A stretch of 64,000 nucleotides of DNA, from assembly GCA_921293015.1 (NCBI GenBank), contig OV121087.1, positions 6,770,501 to 6,834,500 of the forward strand. Direction: 5' to 3'. Positions 1 through 11,600 of the stretch are shown in pieces. The stretch is from Phorcus lineatus (lineage: Eukaryota; Mollusca; Gastropoda; Trochida; Trochidae). A model generated the notes under the pieces. It was given only the letters and a program-made list of their open reading frames with translations. It searched no databases and was not told the DNA's origin. Each line of letters starts with the position of its first letter. Positions within the stretch are counted from its first letter, which is position 1. The translations under genes were made by a program, and so were the position numbers.

Positions 1-384
1 AAATTTTCAATGGCACAGGGCATTTCTAGTTAGTAAAACTAGTTTCAAACTAAGACAACAAGTTATTAACAGGTGCTTGAACCGTTGTGAGAGATTCAGA
101 GGACTTGCTTTTGCTTGCTGTTGTTCTGATAAGGACCTTATTCACTCATTCTAGAATTTTTAGTCTTTATTTGCTTATTTTGGTGAGTAAATGATAGAAT
201 ACCAGACCCAGTCCTGGTCAATGATATTTAAGAAATTCATCAACATCATTGTAAACTTGGTTCATAAATATATTCTGCATGGGACGTTGTTTATTATTCC
301 GTGTTGCTCTCGTGGTTGACTTCAACCTCACCGCATTGCATAGTCTCATTGGTGTTGCGGGCTTTCTCCCTGCAATAATACCAG

Positions 385-455
385 CAGCCGCAATATAGGT
401 GAAATACTCTTAAAAGCGGCGTAAACCCCAAGTCACCTCACCTCAACCTAAGATG
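385..455 (+). repeat. SINE/LINE-type 3' tail, molluscan style
   Basis: Reads CAGCAGCCGCAATATAGGTG then AAATACTCTTAAAAGCGGCG and TAAACCCC followed by CACCTCACCTC. From memory, molluscan SINE/LINE tails have this layout (GCTGCCG..ATAT...AATA.T....AAAGCGGCGTAAA plus a CACTCA-type microsatellite). The upstream limit is unclear. Confidence 0.45.
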
Positions 456-536
456 TGAAAGGCCTTGAAGTACCAATCTTCCATTATGTTTTGTTTAGTA
501 GCTTATAATGCTGCAGTCATCATATGATTTAATAAT

Positions 537-1002
537 GGCTATGCTTGATTGGTAACCCGGCGAATTGAAATGACGAAAGCGGCGAGTCACTTTATTGGCG
601 ACCGGAGTACGCCTCAGGAGCACGCCGGATTCGCCCGGTTTTAAGTGACAGGCGAACCCGGCGTATAATGGCAGACAAATATTTTCGTTGCGACTATTCC
701 ACATCTATTTCATAGGCATCATTATTTTTTTTAAATAACAACTCAAAATAATTTAATTGGCAATATGTATAGTTATTAAAAACCATCCATAACTTGATAG
801 TGACATTTAAAGTCACAGTTCAAAATGTTTGAAAAATATTTATATCATATTGATGAAACGTATTTTGAAACTAGTCTAAGGTATCATGACTGCTTCCTGT
901 GTGTATGCCAACATACTTGATTCAACTTGAGCCTGTTACTGACCCGGCGTACGCCGGTTCCAGGACCTGGCTATACGCCGCTTGGACCAATCAAGCATAG
1001 CC
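537..1002. mobile_element. Inverted-repeat element (MITE-like), 466 bp
   Basis: GGCTATGCTTGATTGGT at 537-553 is matched exactly in inverse at 986-1002, and CCGGCG-rich sequence follows just inside both ends. The element is more GC-rich than its surroundings at the ends and has no coding capacity. No target duplication was fixed. Confidence 0.6.
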
Positions 1003-2598
1003 TATATATAGGTGAATTCTGCTCTCAGGATCTCAAGAAATGATTACCAGTGTCAATCACTATCGCTCCATTTTACTGTTTTTGTAAAGCCCCTTTGTAG
1101 CGACAAGTTGCAATGAGAATACCATCCTATCCATCACCTTGAGGAAAGAATAATATCGCTGCTCAAAAGTTAGTGTATGCTGTGTGATCTTTTTATTTCA
1201 TATGAATAACTCGTAACAAAGATGTTGTGTAAAATATTTAATACATATTTGATTTCAAAGTACAAAAATGCATTCAATTCAATGAAGAGTTTTTTCTTCA
1301 GACTCAAATCAATGACAAAAGTCATAAAAATGATGAAATCATAATAAAATGTACTTGTGGTAAATTGATCAGCGTAAATCATGTAAAAGTTTATACCTCT
1401 ACAAGTTAACAAATAATTCAGAACAAAGTGTCACATTGATAAAATCATAATTAAAAGGTAAATGGGAAACATAATAAGTGTTAATATGTAGAAGTTTATC
1501 CCTTCACCTGTGAATAAGAAAAAAATAAAAATAAACAAAATTTAATAATCTTATCAACCCGAATGATTTCTTTTGACAATTTCATTGCAATATTTGGGAT
1601 GAAACTTAAAAAGATGCCAGCTCAGACTTGAGGGTATTAGATTACAGGCTTTATTATAAACACTGAAATTGAATCTTATCTCCTTTATTAAGATTAGGAA
1701 AAGAACAAGCAATGAACAAAATCTGATTAAAAACAAACATGTTTACCAATTATTGCCACAACAAAGCTGCCAGCAGCCTTTGATAAATACTTCTCAATAA
1801 AAGACATAGGATAACCACGGAGTATTCAATAATCCACCCTGCTATATCAGGGGATATATACCCGGAAAAGGCTTCTACAGTTACTGTCTTCTTTTTTTGT
1901 CATTTCTTCCCTTATAGGCTCAATAGCCAGCAAATGAAATAACTTAAAATAAGTAATAAAATCAGGGTCGGTATGAGAGAACTGAAGATCGCCTGCAGGC
2001 TGTATGAAGCTGATAGAAATGAGGCAAACTCTGTTAAAGCAATCAGTAATTTGTAGAAGCCTTACACAGGTAAGAATAATGTGATACAGTAGGATTTTGA
2101 TAATCGTTACAATGCTGTAAGGTATAATATGGACGGACAAATTGAGTTATCACAGTTTACCATGAAAATTAACTATCACAGATATTTGAATCACAAATAA
2201 CCATTCAAGCTAGTCTGATGTTCATAATTATGATATATGAAAAATCTAATAAGATAGTCTTTAAATCTACAATTAGATCATTTTTAATCAAAGATTTATC
2301 TAAATTATTTTAGATTTTGACAGAAGTTTTCAATCCTTTAAGTAGGAAGACAAAATGTAAACGTAATCAATTATCGATTAATCCAAGTTAATTCATAGCG
2401 ATTGAGGGAAACATTTTCCAAAAAGAAAATCAATTGTTAGGAAGATCACATCTAAAAAATGGAAGAATTTGTTATAATTCCTTGTCTTTGAGATTACATA
2501 TAGCATTAATAAAATGTTTAAAACATATGAAATGTACTTTAAAATGAATACATTTCCTCTTAGATTTGTTTATCATCCAGAATTGAGTTGAGAACCCT
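1003..2598. other. No gene seen; 3' flank of the kinesin-like gene
   Basis: AT-rich, with only short open frames lacking domain motifs. The part near 2280-2598 may be 3'UTR. Confidence 0.5.
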
Positions 2599-2666
2599 TT
2601 ACATCACATCTGAAGGCGGAATTCGACCTCCAAGTTTTGTCACCACGTCTTTCAGCACTCCAGTGT
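2599..2666 (-). CDS. Kinesin-like exon 24 (C-terminus and stop)
   Basis: 68 nt, entered in phase 1: [20 protein letters not shown] then M and TAA at 2599-2601. Acceptor GTTTCCAG. No AATAAA was seen in the next few hundred bases downstream; ATTAAA on the minus strand near 2283 is a possible polyadenylation signal. Confidence 0.85.
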
Positions 2667-5600
2667 CTGGAAACAAGACATGAATAGTTTATTATCAGTA
2701 AATTTTTATTGGGATGACACAAAATCATCTAAAAAAAAATCTATTCATAACCATTTTGAAGTTGTGCATCTTAAAAGGACAGTCCTATCGGGGTATTTTT
2801 TTTGGAATTGAAATTCAATGGGACATTCCTGTTTATTCAAATATATAATTAGTACATGATTATAACACAACACAGTCTAAAGATGTTACTCAGGGTAATC
2901 TTTTTGTTGAATTAGATTTTATAACTAGATGAATAAGAGTGCTCACTTGGTAACAAGAACAAGAAGTGAATTAAGGCTTTCATTGGCGCGATGAGTGAAA
3001 AACAATGCTGCAGCATTACAAGGCATTGTTGATAAGTCTCATAATAAATCCTTTATATTTGTCTGGATATTCTATCCATTTATATAGTTCATTGTTATAA
3101 TGTTTTAAAATAAGTAAAAGTACAGTGCATTTTGTCATGTAATTTCCCTGAAAAACAAAATGGCGGATCGATTGCCAATAGAACAGACACATTAAGTAAC
3201 TGATTTATATATACATATCAAAGCATGATGATAATAAATAATCCACTTTATGATAAGTGTATGAAAAAAGGTTAGTCATGAAGCAAGGGTCCTGGCAACT
3301 TTGGTCAGGTCTTTTTACAGTTTTGGTATATCTTGCCTTTTAAATTAATAAAATAACTCATTCAGTGTGATTACATTTCAAACCAATTTCATACGCTGAT
3401 AAGAGTATTGTCAGGGCATAGAACTTTTTATGCCTTCTAATATTCCGACTTTGATTTGACTAAATAATATATCCCAGCTGATTTTATACCCCAATGAGAG
3501 GTTTGTCTAGGCACTAAATTGAGGACATATATGAAAAGATGTTTGTGTAAGTTCATAGTTCTATATCACCAGCTCAGATCGTGTCAAGTTGCACAAAACA
3601 CTCAGGGGACCTAAAGACAGTTTAAATAGTTTTTTAAAACGTGGAGTTGGTATTTACATTTCAGCGCTTGCAGCTTTAAATAATTGAGTGTTAGAGGAGT
3701 TACCTCCCTTGAACTCTTCACATTGAGTTGAAATTAATGCTGTCAATCATCTCCTTTTATGTGTGATAGAGTGCACAGAAGCACATAACGGGCAAGGCAC
3801 AGTTACTGCATGGCTCTGATAAATTATGGCATTAAAGGAAGGAAAAAGGGCCTCGGCGGGAAATAAATTGTTGGAAATAATGGCAGTGCTAAGTCCAACA
3901 CTAAAGGCAAAAAGGATATGGTTGTGAAAGGTGAAAGGGACTTGAACTTATTAGGAGCTATTGACGATGTTGAAGAGTCAAGGATGGTACAAAGGTTGGA
4001 GGGCAAAATAATTCTTTCAATCTCCACAAAACCTATTATGTAGACTGATAGAGTTTAGTCTACTTACACTGTCTGATCTCCTGGTTCTCTGTGACCAGCT
4101 CTGAATTCCTGGAGGACAGGAACACCGCGTCCTGTATAGCATCCTCCAGCAGGGCTCGGTACCGCTGTTCTATCACCGCCTTCTGCTCCTCGAACATTTC
4201 CCGGTACTGTCGGAATGTCTGGAGGGAAAAGAAGGGTAGCTCTTTATGTGCACTATATTGTAGTCACAAAACCAGCTAGCCAGTGGCAGATCTTGGAGGG
4301 TTTGGAGGATCAACCCCTGCCTATGGCAATTTTGAAAAATAAAAAGTCTATAATTATGAATTCGGACGGGAATTAACAAGTGGTTACCTGGAAGTGCTGC
4401 AGCTGCTGAAGTTCGATCTCCTCCTGGTGCAGTCGGTGAACCTCCCCCAACTCTTTCAGGACAAACTCCTTCTCTCGATTCACACTCTCCAGCTGAAAGA
4501 TATACAGATTGCAAGTATACATAATAAGATAAAAAGATATTATGTATCAACTTGATGTAATTCAAGGTTGTCAGGTTGCAAACCTCAGTAACCAGAGTTT
4601 AAAGTCCTTGATCATTTTATCTTCTGTAATGAATGCAGTTTCCCTTTTGCCAATAAGAGTCCCCTATTACACAATTCAAAGTACAGTTTTATAGGGGTAT
4701 TGGCATGCCAGTTTATAGATGTATGTTATCAGCACATGATTATATCATAAACCGGGTGAAGCCATCTATCTTCAATACGAGTGTGAAAAACACTTCTACA
4801 TTAAATCAGAACATTTTGGGTATTTGTTATTGCCCCATAAGCTCTAATAAGTTGTATGTCAATCCAATTTAACATTATTAAAAAAATTTCTATCTGTCGA
4901 TAGGCCATATTAAATAAGTGCCTCCCTGAGGAAAGCTCTTGAATGTCTATTCAGAGAGAGGCAATTTTAAAACTTTGTTGTCATTAGTTATGTTTATGCT
5001 TTCTTCATGAGAAAACGACTAGCAATTGCTTTATTTCAATCACTGAAGCTATGTGCAGCTCACCTTGTGTGTCATGACAGACTTATCGTGTCGGAGTTGT
5101 GAGAGCTCCTTCTCGAGATTAGCGCCTTCTTCTACTGAATACTTCTTGCCATCAGCCACACGCATCTGTAAACACAATATTGCTTATTGCATCGAAGAAT
5201 AATCCTTAAACTCCTACATTCAATGTTATAAAAAGATTAAAAGGTTTGATATTACCTAAGCAACGGCAAATTCTCTGAGTAAAAATATCATAAAAACTAT
5301 GGATCATATGCTTGGATTAAGTCAAAAGAGATTAGATAATGCCAAATTGTTGTTACATGTTGAGCTCCTACTATTATTTAATTTGCCTAAACAATCAAAA
5401 GATTTAGTTCTCTTTAATTTAAAGTATATTTGCCTTTTTGTTTCTGGCTAAAAAAATAATACAACAATTACTGAACTTGTTAATTCAGTCAATACCTATT
5501 TGTAGGGATCAGAGAAAAACAATATTGACCTGTATATCTGCTGTATCCTGCTCCACCTCCATCTTGACCCGCTCCAGCTCCTCCTCCAGAGCTGACCTGT

Positions 5601-8600
5601 GCTCCTGCTCCAGCCTATTCATCTCCTCTTCCTGGTGGAATCAGAAAACAGTTAGCACTTGGAGTTCAAATGTTCCACCAAGGGACTAAATCCTCTGTTA
5701 CCTTGGTATCTGAGCCCATCCCCACAACCTTACCCGACCCAAATTGATTTATGTTACCTTACCAAATCCTCTGGTACCTTATCCCACCCTTGGTAACTCT
5801 AGTACCCTATCTGACCCCTTGCTAATTTACCCTACCCCCTCTTACTCTGTCCACTGTATCTGTGATTTACCAGTCCCTCTGGGGCGTTTTCCCCTTCCCT
5901 GGTAACTTGGTCAATCCTATGATACTGAATACCTTTCCTGGTACCTCTGGTACCTAACACACACCTCTCTTGGTGTAAATAACCTAACAGTCTGGTGCCT
6001 TGTCTCTTCCCCTGGGATCTTACCAGATCCTATTGTACGTTATCCCAGTCCTTTTTAAGCCCAAACCAACACTCTTGTTTCTTACCATACCTTACAACTG
6101 GCATGATACTTTACTTTGTCAGCTGTTGCCGTGCCCCTTCCCCCTAGTACTTTGCAACCTCTCCAGGTACCCAATTTCTTAGTACTCTATCTAACAACTC
6201 AGACAATGATAAATTCATCAGCTTTGGAAGTTGAAATATACAGCTAGGTCCCTGAAGAAAGAGCCAAGAGCTAAAAATATACTTCTTTAGTTATTGTCCT
6301 CTTACTACACACACCATATTTCTTTAGGAAACATTACAAAGGCACTCACAGCTATCTTCTTCCTCAGCTCCAAGTTTCCCTTCATGGCGGTAGCCTGCAT
6401 CTGACAGCCCTGAAAATGACAACAACAAAAAATGAGATGTTGATCAGTTAGTAGAATCTGCATAAGCTATACTATATGGGACCAGGTTGCTCCTCTCTTA
6501 GCGAAAGTGATTAAAAATAAGACTATCAACCTATAACAAGGCTTTCCAATCAATGGATGCTTAATTTTTCAATGCCCTCCAAATTTTATTTCGAAAGAAA
6601 AAGACCCTCACGGGACTCTCTCCTAATGTACTGTTTGAATTCCCCAACCTTGAGTAAACTTTGATTTCATTATGATTCTCAGTAAGCCACGAGATCCCTT
6701 CACCCCTCCCAAACCATCAATTACATCCCCAAACTTTCTCATCACCCACCTCCCTCTCTGCCAGTTGTTTCTCCTGGACCTCCTTGACCTGCTCCTTGAG
6801 AGTCCTGAACACTTCCGTCTCCTGCTTGATCTTCTCCTTCAAGGTCTGGATGGCGTTCACTCGCGACTTGGTGTCGGACTCCGACATCTTACCTGCAGGA
6901 GGATTAAATGTCACCATGTTGACATAGCTGTAGTTTTATTTTTTAATAGCTCATTAAGCCTGAAAGTCCCAATGGGCTTATGGTATGGCATCAACTATGG
7001 CCTAAGCCTAATGGAGCCCATGGATCTATATTTTCAAAGTTTTTTTGAGAATGTTTGAGCTATAAGGATTTTTTTAAATTATGAAATGGTAAGATATAAC
7101 TAACGTAAGGGAGTGAAATAGTGATTATTCAGCTGACAAATTAAGTAAAGTTTACCATTTTGAGAGAGCCAATGACAGGAATCACAACTAGTTTACCAAG
7201 AGAATTATTTCATAATTGGCTACCACACAATAGGTTATATTTCAGGAGCCCCTCAGTTTTGAACTGCTACTTCATGATTTCTACATGACATGCTCACAAT
7301 TTTCATGTCATGAAAAACCCAAGGAACAAAACTTAATGACATCTGATCAAAATTCAAGTTCTTGGGTAATGAAGGAAAATTTTTACCTTTTTCAGTAAGC
7401 TTTGAGTACTCAGTTATTTTCTTCTGCAGTTCATCCTTGAGGTCGTCAATGACTTTTCTTTTGTCCTTTTGTTTCAGGATCAACTGTGGTCATAAACAAC
7501 ACATTACACATTTACTCCAAAATAATTCTATATTTCGATTCTGAAATATGTTTTGCAAGTGTGCAGTTGTCTCCCTTTGGTTACTAAAGATGCTTCATTT
7601 TCTCTCTAAGTTGCTATAAGATTATTGCTTGTAGATGGAATCACTTTGCTTCATTGTAAAGTGAATTGAAAAGTCAAGTGTATAATAACTGTAAATGAAC
7701 GTTAACATCATGTCTGATAGGATTTAGCATGACATCATGTCACAATAAGTGTAATGTTCTACCAAGTAGTTTCAGGTCTACTTCAATTGAATGAGATATC
7801 AATGATGTAACTATGTGTTATTCCATCTTCCTAAGCATGGCTTTAAGTTGCAGCAGCCTCTATATCACTGGCTAATTCAAACCTCATGCTGCAAACACGT
7901 CAAAATTCGTGTTTTGAGTATAATTTCTCAATGGACTATCTAAATTGGTTGCAACAGCCGGAAGAGTCGGAAGACAAGCACGGTAAAGTTTTGGAAATGC
8001 GACAAAGCCTATCTCAGTGTATGATAATGAAGGAATGTGTGAGAGTATCAATGGTTGCAGCACCTGATCCTTCTCCTTCTGCAGCAGCACCAGCTTGTCC
8101 TTCAGCTCCTGACTTCCTTTCTTCATGCTGTCCATCACCCACTCCAACACTCCCTGCAGACCAACATCATCAAGGTTATCATCATGTACATACCTCACTT
8201 ATGATAGGTCTTACAGACAGCATTTCAACGTTGTTTATCACGGTCGCCCAACACCAGGATGTGAACTTTAAATCCAAAGTTTGGATGTTAGTGTAATTCT
8301 CAAGGATGTTAGTGTAAATCCCAAGGATGTTAGTGTAAATCCCAATGATGTTAGTGTAAATCCCATGGATGTTAATGTTAATTCCAAGGGTGTTTTTGTA
8401 AATTGCAAGGGTGTTAGTGTAAATCCCATGGATGATGTGACTTGTACATCCATGGGATGAAAATTGCATATTCCCAAATAACAATAGTGCATGGAGTTTT
8501 GATTTTTTAAGTCATATATTTACAGTGACCATTTTAGACCTGAAAAAAATTTCAATCACAACTCTTACAACAACATGATTGAAAATTACCCTTTAAGCTT

Positions 8601-11600
8601 AATCCATTTTGTTGACATGCCAGGATTTGAACCTGCATATCAATGCTCCATAAACCGAACCCTCTACAGCTACACAACAGACCTAAGGACCTAACATTTC
8701 TTAAGCCTAAATATATCACTAGTGAGGGAAGAACTAACCCCCCCCCCCCAAAAAAAAAAACATCCCTCCATTGATTGACAAATGTTTTGATATTAATAGT
8801 ATATTGATAGATTTAAATCAATAATAAATACATGTTGTACCTTGTTGGCCAGATTAGTTTTCCTCTCCTCCCCAAACTTCCTCGACTGTTTCTCCTTCTC
8901 CTCCCATGTCTGCTTCTTGGCGATCTGCAGGTCCTTCACCAGACCCTGACACACGAATACAGATTTTATTGGACCTTTTGGTTTGATGATATCGTGATTA
9001 CGTTCCAACGGACCTGCATTTTTACAGATTATTTAATTCTTGTACAAGTGGTGGCTTAAGAAAATCTTGAGATATCTCTTGAACACTTGTGACACCAACT
9101 ATTTATTCCTACACACAAGTTATTCCTACATATGGATATATGTGTTGCTGCCGATGTCCACCTTTTAGGTTTCACATTACTTCATAAGATTTGTTGATCA
9201 TATGTGTTTGTGGACAAAAAAATCCTGCATATGTCCAATGGAGTTTACATTGAAATAAGTTATTGTTACGAACTAAAACCAAATGTTCCAACTTGTTGGA
9301 CAGGCCTTTTTACACACTCTGTTATTGCAATAAACAAAGGTTTTGGTGATCTTTAAACTCCTTAATGTGCAGAACATATCTCTGTAGAAACAAAGCATCA
9401 CATACAACGAGATCACTTACCTCTAGTTTGTCAACATCATCTCTGTTGGGTTCGGCAGCTGCCGCAATCTTGTCTTTCAGTTTAGAGATGTCAAACCTTA
9501 GCTCCGATATGATGGTGTATGTGTCATCCTGGGCAATAACAACCGATAATTGAAAACATATGTTATCTTGAATCTAAATTCTAGATTTTTTTCTAAATGT
9601 TCTAGAATTGAGTTCTAAATCATTGAAATAGTTTTAAACATAAGTAAGGGAACAATCCTAGTTTCATAAAAATTCAAAGTTAATTATTTCAAAACTTTAA
9701 GGTCATGTTTGATTACAATTATTGGTAATCATGATTATGAAGCTCTAATAAAATATATAAAATAGTGAACAAACCATTCATACAAGAGATGACAACAAAC
9801 AAATAATTTGATCCAAGAAAACCAGGTTATAGTTTTAAGTTTCTTGGTAGAATTCATATATAGAGATACATATAAAATACTAAACAACAGTCTGATAGAT
9901 AATATTTTTTTGAAAGAAATTAAACAATGAAAGCAAGTTATTTACATTCCCAAGTTTGATAAAAATATTATAAGACATAGTTTAGTATTCTAATGGTTAA
10001 TAGCTGAACTATATTGTCAAAAACTGCCAAAATTCCTGACATGATAGCGTAATACTTTATGTTGTCACATCAATCGGTGTCAATATTTGATTCAATAATT
10101 ATTAATCGACCTGCTGCATCTGGTGAGGTGAGCTGTACTCACCATGTTCTGGAAGGCCTTGTTCTTGACTGCCCGGGCATACTGGGCGTGTTGTAGGGTG
10201 GTCAGGGTGTCGTGGTATGAGGAATCTGAGATAAATTAAATAACATTGACATACTCTCTCAGCTTCAACAAACAAACCTACTGAGATGTTTGCCTTATAG
10301 ACCTGTTGCAACCATGGGATGTTAGAGGGGAATATGCTTGCAAATGTTACATATCAATTGATATTATTTTGGAGTTTGACAAAGGGGATGAACTTTAGTA
10401 AGGTTAGCTATTGCATTATCTTAAACGATACTTGATAAAAAAAAATTAAATTAAGTCATCACAAAACTTTTGAGTGAGTGAGTTTCGGCAAAATTACTTA
10501 TGACTAAATAGGACTTCTAAAACACTCATACCAAAGGGTTATGGTATGAGGAATCCGAGACTGATAAATAGTTAGAAACATTTGACAAACTCTACCACCT
10601 ACGGACAAGTTTTCCTTCTTGACCTGTCAGTAACATGCACTGCTAGAAGGGCATATGTTGTACAATATACATACATATAATCAATTGAGGGGTTTGACTT
10701 AGGGATGCAATTTAGGTGAAATGGCTTATAAGCCATCTTAATTGATACTTCAGGGAAATATAAATTAAATATTTGAATTAAGTCATCACAAAACGTTTGA
10801 GTGAGTGAATAGGTATTCTTTATTGCTACTTGGGCAATATATAAAATTCAACTAAACATAGTTGCTGAGTTACAACAGCATGGTGTTGTACTGATACACT
10901 CAGCAGCTAAGGTGGGACGGAAACATCTATGCAGAAATCTACTGCTTTTTCAAACTGCAATCCAGCAAGCTTTAGTACCTTCTGATCTGGTCTTCTCTCC
11001 ATATGCTTTTCAGAAATTCATAATGTTTTGATGTACCCGGGTAATACTTATTTGTTTGTAATATGTTAAAGGATAGGCAATCAGTTTAAGCACAATGTTG
11101 CTTTGTATTGTTTCTTGTGCCTCTAATTGTTATGGAAAAGCAATGTGAAAAAATTGAATTAATTAACTTGAATTAGACCAAGTTTTTTCTTCTAATGAAC
11201 TGTTTGATCAAATAATTACCAACAATGAACTCACCTGCTGGACTCACCAAACCCACCATTAGGGACATGGAGTTACCTCCAAGGGCATTCTGTACAGGAA
11301 TAAAATGTTTTTTTTATTTGAAAGTTTACTCACAGTGTTTGAAATAAAATTTAAAAATAATGAGCCAAAAATGGTTACAGGGTCTTCTGCTAATTTTTTC
11401 ATTTTCTTATATTCATCATAATTCTACATCTACCAGCGAAATCTACAAAGAAAAAATAATACTTGAATAATTCTGCCAGATTGTGAACCTTCTCTGGAAA
11501 CAAAACCATATGCACAGAATTGATGTAACAACACAAAAAGAAAATCTGTAAGTGGATGTTTAAAATCCCAAGTGTTTAGCTGAAAGAACAAGGCCAGTAC

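Noticed and set aside
4173-4565. 130-aa open frame on the minus strand
   Set aside because: It reads through exons 22 and 23 and the intron between them in the wrong frame; the spliced kinesin frame explains the coding signal.
7886-8296. 136-aa open frame on the plus strand
   Set aside because: Its middle is the antisense shadow of exon 16 and the rest has no motif.
8182-8492. Open frames of [12 protein letters not shown] type
   Set aside because: Produced by the 21-bp minisatellite, whose period is a multiple of three.
8612-8682. Functional tRNA gene
   Set aside because: A- and B-box-like sequences are present, but the stems do not all pair and no clear anticodon loop could be drawn.
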